From: Bradyrhizobium septentrionale | Lineage (GTDB): Bacteria > Pseudomonadota > Alphaproteobacteria > Rhizobiales > Xanthobacteraceae | Direction of reading: 5' to 3' | DNA length: 64,000 nt | NCBI RefSeq assembly: GCF_011516645.4 | Contig: NZ_CP088285.1 | Location: forward strand, 5,102,501-5,166,500 | Shown: positions 27,196-35,816 of the stretch, piece by piece | Layout of the letters: every line of letters begins with the position of its first letter | How positions within the stretch are numbered: the first letter of the stretch is position 1 | Made by a program: the position numbers and the translations under genes | Notes under the pieces: generated by a model | Told to the model about the DNA's origin: nothing | Database searches by the model: none | The model's input: only the letters and a program-made list of their open reading frames with translations

Positions 27196-28539
27196 ATGGC
27201 GCGAACACACCTTTGGGGAAACGAATTGCAGGTCGCCACAACTCCGCTGTCCGAGTCCGTCTCGAGGCCCGCGTCCGAGCGGCGACGCAAACCGCTCTGG
27301 CGCGAGCAGTATGTCCTTGTGGTGGCCGGTGCCGCGCTTGGCGCGCTGTTCGGCGCCTTGTTCCCGGCCGTTGCCGTCGAGTTCAAGCCGCTCGGCGATA
27401 TCTTCATTTCGCTGATCAAGATGACGATCGCGCCGCTGATCTTCCTGGTCGTGGTCACCGGCATTGCGCAGGTCGGCGACATGAAGGCGGTGGGCCGGAT
27501 CGGCCTCAAGGCCCTTGTCTATTTCGAGGCCGTCACGACCCTGTGCCTGCTGCTCAGCTTCGTCGTGGTGCGGTGGGTTCAGCCCGGCGCGGGTGTGGCC
27601 CATGCCACCACGCGGCAGGCCGAGACGGTTGCCCGCTACGCGCAGTCCCATGTCGGATCGTTGTCGGCCTACATCCAGCATATGGTGCCGGAAAGCTTTG
27701 TCGGTGCGTTCGCGAGCGGCGACGTGCTCCAGGTGCTGGTGCTCGCATTGTTGTGCGGCATCGGCCTTGTCCTGCTCGGCGACAAGGCGCCGCCGCTGCG
27801 GTCGGGCCTGGAGCGGGTGACCGAGCTCGTCTTCAGCGTCGTCCATGTCGTGGTGGCGTTGGCCCCGATCGGCGCCTTTGGCGCCATGGCCTTCACGATC
27901 GCGAAGTTCGGTGCCGCCACGCTGTACGCGCTGGCGCTTCTGGTCGGCACGGCCTGGGCGATGATGGCGTTCTTCATCTTCGTCATTCTCGGCACGATCT
28001 GCCGCCTCGCGGGTATTCGCCTGATGGACCTGCTGCGCCTCTTGCGCACCGAGCTGCTCGTCGTGCTCGGCACCTCGTCGTCGGAGACCGCCATCCCCGG
28101 GATGATGGAGAAACTGCCGAAGGCCGGTGTCGGCCGGGCGGTGGCCGGCCTCGTCATTCCTTCCGGCTATTCCTTCAATCTCGACGGCGTCGCGCTGACG
28201 CTGCCGCTGAGCACGATCTTCGTCGCCCAGGTCTACGGTGTCGAGCTGACCGCCGCGCAGCAGCTCAGCCTGTTCGTGGTGATGCTGTTCACCAGCAAGG
28301 GGGCGGCCGGCGTCACCGGCGGCGCGTTCGCGGCGCTGGCGACGACCGTGGTCGCGGCCGGGTTGCCCGCGGAAGGACTGGCGCTGCTGCTCGGCATCGA
28401 CCGTTTCATGTCGCTGGCGCGTGCCATCACCAACACCATCGGCAACGCCGTTGCCGCGATCGTGGTCGCGAAATGGGATGGCGAATTCAACAGCGAAGAC
28501 TGGGCCCGGTCTTCCGCTCAAATCCAGACAGCAAAGTAA
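27196..28539 (+). CDS. dctA: C4-dicarboxylate:cation symporter
   Basis: A 447-residue secondary transporter of the DAACS family. LGDIFISLIKMTIAPLIFLVVVTGIA and the hairpin signature VLGTSSSETAIPGMMEKLPKAG are typical of DctA, as is SGYSFNLDGVALTLPLSTIFVAQ. DctA imports succinate, fumarate or malate, but paralogues in catabolic operons take other small acids. Here it heads an operon with a PdxA-like dehydrogenase and two MmgE/PrpD proteins, so it may import their substrate. The start at ATG 27196 has no clear ribosome site. Confidence 0.9.
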   Translation: MARTHLWGNELQVATTPLSESVSRPASERRRKPLWREQYVLVVAGAALGALFGALFPAVAVEFKPLGDIFISLIKMTIAPLIFLVVVTGIAQVGDMKAVGRIGLKALVYFEAVTTLCLLLSFVVVRWVQPGAGVAHATTRQAETVARYAQSHVGSLSAYIQHMVPESFVGAFASGDVLQVLVLALLCGIGLVLLGDKAPPLRSGLERVTELVFSVVHVVVALAPIGAFGAMAFTIAKFGAATLYALALLVGTAWAMMAFFIFVILGTICRLAGIRLMDLLRLLRTELLVVLGTSSSETAIPGMMEKLPKAGVGRAVAGLVIPSGYSFNLDGVALTLPLSTIFVAQVYGVELTAAQQLSLFVVMLFTSKGAAGVTGGAFAALATTVVAAGLPAEGLALLLGIDRFMSLARAITNTIGNAVAAIVVAKWDGEFNSEDWARSSAQIQTAK

Positions 28540-28545
28540 GGACCC

Positions 28546-29592
28546 ATGGCACCCAATTCAAACGACCTGCCGATCGTGGCGCTGACCCCGGGCGATTGCA
28601 CCGGTATCGGTCCCGAACAGACCGTGCGCATTCTTTCCGACGACCGGCTCAGCGATGCTGCGCGCCTCGTCGTGATAGGCGACGTCCGTGTGCTGGAAAT
28701 GGGCATGGCGCATGCCGGCGTGAAGCTTGACGTCGAGCCGATCAGCTCGCCCCGGGCGGCTCGCTGGGGACACGGCACCGTGCAGCTCGTCGATCTCGGC
28801 AACACCGATCCCGCGCGATTTCCGCTCGGCAAGTCCAACGCCGAATCCGGCCGGTTGACCGGTGAGACGCTGTCGCGCGCGATCGAGTTCGCCAAAGCCG
28901 GCGAAATCGACGCCATCACATTCGCGCCGCTCAACAAGCGGGCGATGTTCGACGGCGGCTGGAAATTCCCCGACGAACACAAGATGTTCGCGAGCCTGCT
29001 CGGGCACAAGAGCTACTTCTCCGAGATGAACGTGCTGGACGGCCAATGGATGTCGCGGGTCACCGGACATCAGTCGCTGCGTGAGGCGCTGAACGGCATC
29101 AATGCGGAAAGCATCACCGATGCGATCGAGCTGGTCGACCGGATGATGCGCAGGGCCGGCGTCGCCACGCCGCGCATCGCGGTGGCCGCGCTCAATCCGC
29201 ATGCCGGCGAGGGCGGCCTGTTTGGCCGTGACGAGATCGAGTTGATCCGCCCGACCGTCGAAGCGGCCGCGAAGACAGGGATCGCCTGCAGCGGACCTTA
29301 CCCCGCGGATACGGTCTATGTCCGGGCCTTTGCCGGCGAATTCGACAGCGTCGTCGCGATGTATCACGACCAGGGCCAGATCGCGACCAAGCTGCGCGGC
29401 TTCAACCGCGGCGTCACCGTCACGGCCGGGCTCGAGACCGTGTTCACCACGCCGTCGCACGGGACGGCATTCGATATTGTCGGCAAAGGTGTCGCCAAGA
29501 CCGGTGCCTTCGAAAGCGCCGTCCGCCTCGCGGCGCAATTGGCCTCGATGAAATCCTCGACGAAGTCTTTGGAGACATCCCATGCACACTGA
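28546..29592 (+). CDS. PdxA-family dehydrogenase (PdxA2/TphB-like)
   Basis: A 348-residue NAD-dependent dehydrogenase of the 4-hydroxythreonine-4-phosphate dehydrogenase family. VALTPGDCTGIGPEQTVRIL opens it and AVAALNPHAGEGGLFGRDE carries a metal-ligand His. MYHDQGQIATKLRGFNRGVTVTAGL and TPSHGTAFDIVGKG complete the active site. It is 6 bases after dctA and overlaps the next gene by 11 bases. In such catabolic settings PdxA homologues usually act on acid-sugar phosphates or, as TphB, on dihydrodiols of terephthalate. A role in pyridoxal synthesis is less likely. Confidence 0.82.
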   Translation: MAPNSNDLPIVALTPGDCTGIGPEQTVRILSDDRLSDAARLVVIGDVRVLEMGMAHAGVKLDVEPISSPRAARWGHGTVQLVDLGNTDPARFPLGKSNAESGRLTGETLSRAIEFAKAGEIDAITFAPLNKRAMFDGGWKFPDEHKMFASLLGHKSYFSEMNVLDGQWMSRVTGHQSLREALNGINAESITDAIELVDRMMRRAGVATPRIAVAALNPHAGEGGLFGRDEIELIRPTVEAAAKTGIACSGPYPADTVYVRAFAGEFDSVVAMYHDQGQIATKLRGFNRGVTVTAGLETVFTTPSHGTAFDIVGKGVAKTGAFESAVRLAAQLASMKSSTKSLETSHAH

Positions 29593-31036
29593 TCGCAGGA
29601 CCCTGATCCGGGCCGCCGCCGCACTTCCGCTCTCGGCGGTCGGCAGCAGCGCGGCCTTCGCGCAGGCCTCCGCGCCAGCACCCGCGGCCGCGCCGCCCAA
29701 GGAGGTCACCCGCGCACTCGCGCATTATCTCGTCACCGCGAGCTACGACGACCTGCCCGCCAATGTCCGCAAGGAGGGGGTACGGACGCTTCTGAACTGG
29801 GTCGGTGTCGCGATCGGCGGATCGCATCACGAGACGGTCGACATCGCGGTCGCCGCGCTCGGTCCGTTCTCGGGTCCGCAGCAGGCCTCGCTGTTCGGGC
29901 GGCGCGAGCGGTTCGACATCATGAACGCGGCCTTCATCAACGGCGTGTCGAGCCACATCTTCGACTATGACGACACGCATCTGAAGACCATCATCCATCC
30001 CGCCGGTCCCGTCGCCTCGGCGATCCTCGCGCTGGCGGAAATGCAGCCGGTCTCCGGCAAGGAGTTCCTGAACGCGCTGGTGCTCGGCGTCGAGACCGAA
30101 TGCAGGATCGGCAACGCGGTCTATCCAAACCATTACGATGTCGGCTGGCACATCACCGGCACCGCCGGTGTGTTCGGCTCGGCGGCCGCCGTAGGCAAGC
30201 TTTTGAAGCTGAACGAGCAGCAGATGATTTGGGCGCTCGGCCTCGCCGCGTCGCAGCCGGTGGGGCTGCGCGAGTCGTTCGGTTCGATGAACAAGAGCTT
30301 CAACCCCGGCCGTGCCGCGTCCAGTGGCATCTTCGCCGCCATTCTGGCGTCAAAGAATTTCACCTCGTCCGACGCGATGATCGAAGCCAAGCGCGGCTGG
30401 GCCAATACGATCAGCACCAAGCAGGATTACAACGAGATCCTGGTCGACCTCGGCAAGCGCTACGAGGCGGCGCTGAATACCTACAAGCCGTTCGCCTGCG
30501 GGATCGTGATGCATCCTGCGATCGACGCGGCAATCCAGCTTCGCAACGAGAACAAGGTGACCGCGGACCAGATCGAGCGCGTCGAGCTGAAGGTCCATCC
30601 GCTGGTGCTGGAGCTCACCGGCAAGAAGACGCCGCGGCAGGGGCTCGAAGGCAAGTTCAGCATCTACCATGCCGTTGCGGTCGCAATCGTCGAGGGTGCC
30701 GGCGGCGAGAAGCAGTTCAGCGATCGTGCCGTGACCGATCCAACCATCGTCGCGCTGCGGGGCAAGGTTGTGCCGGTGATCACGTCTGGCATCAAGCCGG
30801 AGCAGGTCGATCTGACCATCGTGCTCAAGGATGGGCGCAAGCTGAACCGCTTCATCGAGCACGCGATCGGCAGCGTCGAGGTGCCGATGAGCGACAAGCA
30901 GCTCGAGACCAAGTTCTCCGACCTCGCGGACGGCATCATTCCCGCCGCGATGATCCGGCGCGTCATGGATGCCTGCTGGAATGTCGAGAGCCTGCCGAAC
31001 GCGGCGGACATTGCCAAGATGTCGGTTTCGGCCTGA
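29582..31036 (+). CDS. MmgE/PrpD family protein with Tat-like signal
   Basis: A 484-residue member of the family that includes 2-methylcitrate dehydratase and cis-aconitate decarboxylase. It starts MHTDRRTLIRAAAALPLSAVG, a twin-arginine-type leader ending near AFAQA. The core has NWVGVAIGGSHHETVDIAV, ISSH-like VSSHIFDYDDTHLKTIIHPAGP (typical active-site region) and GTAGVFGSAAAVGKLLKL. PrpD enzymes are cytoplasmic, so export is unusual. It overlaps the pdxA-like gene by 11 bases. The substrate is probably a carboxylic acid, perhaps that imported by dctA. Confidence 0.83.
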   Translation: MHTDRRTLIRAAAALPLSAVGSSAAFAQASAPAPAAAPPKEVTRALAHYLVTASYDDLPANVRKEGVRTLLNWVGVAIGGSHHETVDIAVAALGPFSGPQQASLFGRRERFDIMNAAFINGVSSHIFDYDDTHLKTIIHPAGPVASAILALAEMQPVSGKEFLNALVLGVETECRIGNAVYPNHYDVGWHITGTAGVFGSAAAVGKLLKLNEQQMIWALGLAASQPVGLRESFGSMNKSFNPGRAASSGIFAAILASKNFTSSDAMIEAKRGWANTISTKQDYNEILVDLGKRYEAALNTYKPFACGIVMHPAIDAAIQLRNENKVTADQIERVELKVHPLVLELTGKKTPRQGLEGKFSIYHAVAVAIVEGAGGEKQFSDRAVTDPTIVALRGKVVPVITSGIKPEQVDLTIVLKDGRKLNRFIEHAIGSVEVPMSDKQLETKFSDLADGIIPAAMIRRVMDACWNVESLPNAADIAKMSVSA

Positions 31037-31052
31037 TCGCGGAGGAAGCAGC

Positions 31053-32488
31053 ATGCCGTCACGCCGCCGTTTCTTGCAATCCGCCGCTTCGGTTGCCGCG
31101 ATGGCCGCCGCCGGCGGCCGCCCGGTGCGCGCGGCGGGCCCGGGTGTCACCGAACGGCTGGCGCGGTACATGGTGGCTGCGCGCGATCAGGAGCTGTCCG
31201 AGCAGGTGGTGCTGGCATGTAAGCACCGCATTCTCGATACGCTCGGTGCCATGGTGTCGGGCTCGCGCATGAACCCCGGTATCATGGCGCTGAAATATGT
31301 CCGCAGCCTCGGCGGCGATGCGCAGGCCTCCGTCGTCGGGTCCGATTTCCGGACCACGGCGGTCAACGCAGCGCTGGCCAACGCCATGTGCGCCCATGCC
31401 GACGAGACCGACGATTTCGAGCCCGTCACCAAGGCGCATCCGGGATGCGCGGTCGTGCCGGCTGCTTTCGCTTTTGCGGAGCGGGAACATCGCAGCGGGC
31501 AGGACGTCGTGCGCGCCGTCGCGCTCGGCTACGACCTGTGCTGCCGCCTGCTGATGGCGCTGGGCCGGATCTCGTGCGTGGCTCGCATCGAAGTGCCGAG
31601 GGAACCTCGTCGACCTTCGGTGCGCTTGGCGCCGCCGCGTCGCTGGCCCGGCTTGACGAGAAGGGGATGCGCTATGCGATCTCCTATTCGTCTCAACAGG
31701 TCTCCGGCCTGTGGAGCTGGGTTAGGGATCGCGACCATGTCGAGAAGGCGTTCGACTTCGCGGGCATGGGCGCGCGCAACGGCGTGATGGCTGTCGACAT
31801 GGTCCGCGCCGGATTGACCGGCGTCGATGATGTGCTCGACGGCACCCATAATCTCTTCATCGCGCTCTCGACCGATCCGAAGCCGGAGGAGATGGTGAAG
31901 GATCTCGGCAGCCGCTTCTACGTCACCGAGACGGCGATCAAGACTTTTTCGGTCGGCTATCCCATTCAATCGCCGCTGGATGCCACGCTGACATTGCGCA
32001 AGCAGCATGGCCTCACGCCGGACAATGTGCGCAGCATCCTGGTCAAGCTCCCGACCGATGCGATGGGAATCGTCGGCGAGAGCGCGATGCCGGACGTCAA
32101 TTGCCAGCATCTCGTGGCCGTCGCCCTGGTGAAGGGTGCGGTGTCGTTCAACGACAGCCACGACGTCGCGCTGATGCATGACCCGAAGATCCTCGAACAG
32201 CGCGCCAAGGTGACGTTGGCCGGCGACAAGGCGCTGATGGACCCCGCCGCGCCGCGCGGCGCGATTGTCGAGGTGACGCTAAACGACGGCAGGAAGGTCG
32301 ATCACTTCACCAAATATCCGCCGGGCACCAGGGAGAATCCGCTGAGCACGGAAGCCGTGGCGGCAAAGACGCGGGACCTGATTGCGCCGGTGCTGGGCAG
32401 CGAGAAGACCGAGACGCTGATCGAGCAGATCGGCAATCTCGAGCGGATCGACGACATCGGCAAGCTGAGACCATTGATGACAGCCTAG
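31053..32488 (+). pseudogene. Second MmgE/PrpD protein with Tat signal, one-base frameshift
   Basis: ATG 31053 follows GGAGGAAGCAGC. The leader SRRRFLQSAASVAAMAAAGG is a textbook Tat signal. The first frame runs through MCAHADETDDFEPVTKAHPGCAVVPAAFAFA to LLMALG near 31568; the family sequence then continues in another frame with PDLVRGSHRSAEGTSSTFGALGAAAS to the end, AVVKG-like LVAVALVKGAVSFNDSHD included. One base is missing near 31565-31575. If restored, the protein would have about 478 residues and be a paralogue of the gene before it. It is either a recent pseudogene or a base error. Confidence 0.8.
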
Positions 32489-32740
32489 AGAGGCTGGTGG
32501 TTGCGAGAGCAACGGAGGGGACGCCGGATCCGGCCAAATCTGCCATAATTGCTCTCACGATTGGCCTTTTGCAGCAAATCGGCGCGGATGTGGCGGCCCT
32601 GGTCAACCGGTCCCGGCACGTGCCGAACGGCCGCACGTGCGCTTAATGAGCGTTTAACGCTTTTGCGCAACAGATAAGACCACCAGCGCGGAATTAGTCC
32701 TAGTACGAGTGCGAGCCGAGCTCCCGAGGAGGGGAATCGG

Positions 32741-33322
32741 ATGGGACTGCTTTTTGTTGGAGTGCTGGCAGGAGTCTTGATCGGCTTTGGCTGGGTTGCG
32801 CCTTCCCGAGGATATTTCCTTGGGTGCGCGTCACAACCCTGTTTCGACAGGGTTGCCGTCGTCCGGCCCGCGCAGCCAATGCCAGCGGCATCGGCGCCAG
32901 ATCCTGCGATCGTCAAATCGAATTCTGCCACCCCGGCAAGGTCCGGCAAGAAACCCCCGAAGAAGCGGGGATCGGCTGACCTCAGCAAAGCGGCAGCTCC
33001 GCGAACGAGGATCAGCGCCTCGCCATCCGAACGCCCCGCGGGCACATCAGATCCTGTCCTGGACAAGGCAAAGGTCACGATCGCGGCGAGGATGGGGGAT
33101 CCAGGATCGGTCGAATTCAGCGATATGAAGCGCGCAATGCGAAAGAACACGCTTGGACGCCACGTGGATACGATCTGCGGGCGTGTGAAAGGAAGAAGCG
33201 CGTCAGGCAGCGAGAATGGAGATCGGCCGTTTCTGTATCTCGTGAAAGAGGATGAAGCATATGTCGTCGACGGCAAGTCAGGGTCGGCGGCTTCAATCGC
33301 GTATCGAAATATCTGCAATTAG
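32741..33322 (+). CDS. Hypothetical exported or membrane-anchored protein
   Basis: A 193-residue protein starting at ATG 32741 after GAGGAGGGGAATCGG. Residues 1-18 (MGLLFVGVLAGVLIGFGW) form a membrane anchor or signal. Residues 45-105 are Pro/Ala/Ser/Lys-rich and disordered. The C-terminal 80 residues form a compact domain (VLDKAKVTIAARMGDPGSVEFSDMKRAMRKN ... VDTICGRVKGR ... FLYLVKEDEAYVVDGKSG) that I know only as a domain of small alphaproteobacterial hypothetical proteins. It has three Cys in the exported part. No function is known. Confidence 0.7.
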   Translation: MGLLFVGVLAGVLIGFGWVAPSRGYFLGCASQPCFDRVAVVRPAQPMPAASAPDPAIVKSNSATPARSGKKPPKKRGSADLSKAAAPRTRISASPSERPAGTSDPVLDKAKVTIAARMGDPGSVEFSDMKRAMRKNTLGRHVDTICGRVKGRSASGSENGDRPFLYLVKEDEAYVVDGKSGSAASIAYRNICN

Positions 33323-33542
33323 GGAATGCGTCGACTGCGTCACCGCGCGGTATGCGCCCAAATGATTTGAGCGGAAAGAATTTCCAGCCAAGCGCCAAGT
33401 GATCCCGTGCCAAGCGATCCCGTAGTGGATACGGCACCAACACTGGCGCTGTACTCTCGTAGTTACCGCATTCAGGACGAATGCAGCATCACGAGAGGCG
33501 AAATGGGAATATCGCGGAAATTCTTTTAACTTCGGGGAAATC

Positions 33543-34325
33543 ATGCACGACATAGCGCACTCCTCAAAGCGGCTCAATGAATCCCTTCACTTGCCGGTTC
33601 TGGTGATCGTCGAGCCGCTCCTGTTGCCTCGCACATGCATTCTGAACGTCCTCAGGCGGGAACTGGACGAGCTTGAGATCCTTGACATGGCGACGGTCCA
33701 AAGCCTGGACTGCACGTCAGCCCGTGATGTTCGTCTGGTGGTGCTGAGTATCGCGGACAAGCATATCGGCGATCCCACGGTTGAGGACGACTTTGCCTTC
33801 GTTGCGGAGTGCTGTCCCAACGCCGCCGTTGCAGTCCTGTCAAATCATGACGACGAGCCGACCGTGCAGGCCGCGATGCAGCGGGGCGTGCGCTGCTTTC
33901 TTTCCACCTCGCTACCAATCGAGATCGCCATAGCTGGCCTGCGCCTTGTTCTCGTCGGCGGCGTCTACAGGCCGTTGCCCGTCGCCGGGATGAACAAAAT
34001 GCCGGATTTCGAGCCGCCGGACGCGCGGGGGCTTGCGTCCGCATATCTGATCAACGAGGCAGCCAGGCTGGCTATCGACAGGAGCGTGGCCGATCTCACG
34101 CCTCGAGAGCAGCACGTTCTGGCGGAACTGGAGCTCGGCCTGCCCAACAAGCTAATCGCCGCCAAACTGAACCTTTCGGAAAGCACCGTCAAAATGCACA
34201 TTCAGCACATCATGAGGAAATGTGCCGCCCACAATCGCACCGAAGCGGTCCTCCGTTGGCGCGGCCGGTTGCCCGCGCAGAGTCGCGATCTCGAGCCGGG
34301 CGCAGCTCTGACGACGGAGACCTAG
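33543..34325 (+). CDS. LuxR/NarL-type regulator with degenerate receiver domain
   Basis: A 260-residue regulator. The C-terminal helix-turn-helix is LTPREQHVLAELELGLPNKLIAAKLNLSESTVKMHIQHIMRKC, typical of NarL/LuxR. Residues about 18-145 have a receiver-like fold, but where the phosphoacceptor Asp should be (end of beta-3) the sequence reads LVVLSIADKH, so normal phosphorylation is doubtful. It faces the type I secretion operon and ends 15 bases from its last gene, so it may control secretion. Target and signal are unknown. Confidence 0.83.
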   Translation: MHDIAHSSKRLNESLHLPVLVIVEPLLLPRTCILNVLRRELDELEILDMATVQSLDCTSARDVRLVVLSIADKHIGDPTVEDDFAFVAECCPNAAVAVLSNHDDEPTVQAAMQRGVRCFLSTSLPIEIAIAGLRLVLVGGVYRPLPVAGMNKMPDFEPPDARGLASAYLINEAARLAIDRSVADLTPREQHVLAELELGLPNKLIAAKLNLSESTVKMHIQHIMRKCAAHNRTEAVLRWRGRLPAQSRDLEPGAALTTET

Positions 34326-34340
34326 TCGCCTTGACCAGGA

Positions 34341-35816
34341 TCAATCCTCCCTGAATGCACCGCGGAAGCTATCGAGCAGGGGCCTGAGTGCGTAAAGTGC
34401 GACGGTGCCGCGCCCTGTCGTGATGAACACTTCAACCGGCATGCCGGGGACGATCTGGATGTCGTTTTCTGCGATCTGCGCGTCGTCGATCCGGATCCTG
34501 GTTGCGTAGTATGGCTGGTCGGTACGCTTGTCGAGAAGCCGGTCAGCGGACACATGCACGACAGTCCCCTTCAGGCGCGGCACGCGACGCTGATTGTACG
34601 GTACGAGATGCACCTCGGCATTGAGGCCGGGGTGAACCACATCAATGTCCTCGGGTCTCAGGCGGGCGGTCACGATGAGGCGGTCTTGCCGGGGCACCAG
34701 GTCCATGAGCGGCGCACCCGCCCCGATGACGCCGCCGGCTGTATGGATCCGCAGGTCGGTTATCACGCCATCCTCAGGCGCCTTGACCTCTGTTCGCGAT
34801 AGCTGATCCCTGGCCGCAAGCAACCGCTCGCGGAGCTGGAATATCTGGTTCTGCGCTTCACGAATCGACTGCGCGATCTCGTTCTGCCTGTCGCTCTCTA
34901 GCTTGAACAATGTGGCCTGCTGCTCGCTGATGACCTGCCCGGCGCGGGAAATCTGTGCGGTGATCTCGCCGCGGCGACCCTCAACGTCGGCCAGTTCGCG
35001 CTGCAGGTTCAGAAGCCGCGGCCGCCGTTCGAGTCCTTTGCTGACGAGGGTCGTGACCATGTCCAGTTCCTCCCGGACGATATCGATTCGCTGCCTGGTG
35101 GCGCTCTCCTGAGCCCTGAGACCTTCGATCTCCTTTTCGACTTGAAGCCTTCGTTCGCGAATGACCGCAAGCTGCGACTCGTGAACCTGCCGACGTGCCT
35201 GAAAAATGAACTGCTGCGCTGACAGCGCTGCGGCGGCCACTCCATTCTGCCTGCTGTCCTGTTCCAGCGCGCTCGGGATTGCGATCCTCTCGAATCTCTG
35301 CTGCTCGGCCTGAAGCCGTGCGGCACGGGCAATTGCATCCCACAACTGACCTTGAAGGCTTTGCACCTCCGAACCGGCTCGGGTGTCGTCCAGCGCGATC
35401 AGCATCTGTCCGCTTCGCACGACATCGCCGTCCGAAACCAGGATCTTCCTCACGATACCGCCTTCCAGATGCTGAATTGTCTTGCGGCTCGATTCTGATT
35501 CCACGACGCCGGACGCGATCGCGGCGCTCTCGAGAGGCGCGAGGCTCGCCCATGTGCCAATCCCCACCATGAAGAAGGCCACCAGCAGATTGCCCGCGAG
35601 CATGATACCGCGAAGCCTCCGGCGCGGAGAGATCGGCGTGGGTGTCGAGCACCATGGATATTCAAGAGGCTCGAAATCATCGATTGCGGTAACCACGGCT
35701 CCAAGTCGTCCGGCGAACGGGTGCCTTGCAGGCGTTCGCATGACCTGGTCCCAGATCACGGGAAGTCTCGAGACCGCTGGAAGTTTCCCCAGATAGTGAG
35801 AAAAGCTCGAGATCAT
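34341..35816 (-). CDS. Type I secretion HlyD-family periplasmic adaptor
   Basis: A 491-residue membrane-fusion protein. One membrane segment (LLVAFFMVGIGTWASLAPLE, near residues 72-92) follows a cytoplasmic N-terminus of about 70 residues, longer than usual. A biotinyl-lipoyl-like half is at IRKILVSDGDVVRSGQMLIALDD. A long coiled coil runs from about 150 to 340 (RQVHESQLAVIRERRLQVEKEIEGLRAQE and following), and the second lipoyl half lies around VKAPEDGVITDLRIHTAGGVI. It overlaps the ATPase gene by 4 bases. It links the inner-membrane ABC exporter to an outer-membrane TolC channel, which is not encoded nearby. Confidence 0.92.
   Translation of the reverse strand: MISSFSHYLGKLPAVSRLPVIWDQVMRTPARHPFAGRLGAVVTAIDDFEPLEYPWCSTPTPISPRRRLRGIMLAGNLLVAFFMVGIGTWASLAPLESAAIASGVVESESSRKTIQHLEGGIVRKILVSDGDVVRSGQMLIALDDTRAGSEVQSLQGQLWDAIARAARLQAEQQRFERIAIPSALEQDSRQNGVAAAALSAQQFIFQARRQVHESQLAVIRERRLQVEKEIEGLRAQESATRQRIDIVREELDMVTTLVSKGLERRPRLLNLQRELADVEGRRGEITAQISRAGQVISEQQATLFKLESDRQNEIAQSIREAQNQIFQLRERLLAARDQLSRTEVKAPEDGVITDLRIHTAGGVIGAGAPLMDLVPRQDRLIVTARLRPEDIDVVHPGLNAEVHLVPYNQRRVPRLKGTVVHVSADRLLDKRTDQPYYATRIRIDDAQIAENDIQIVPGMPVEVFITTGRGTVALYALRPLLDSFRGAFRED

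Noticed and set aside
27106..28521. A 471-residue minus-strand frame
   Set aside because: Antisense shadow of dctA; rich in Asp/His/Arg/Gln with no hydrophobic core.
28546..29592. Vitamin B6 biosynthetic pdxA
   Set aside because: The gene is embedded in a LysR-controlled catabolic operon with dctA and MmgE/PrpD genes, which fits PdxA2/TphB-like roles better, though sequence alone does not exclude PdxA activity.
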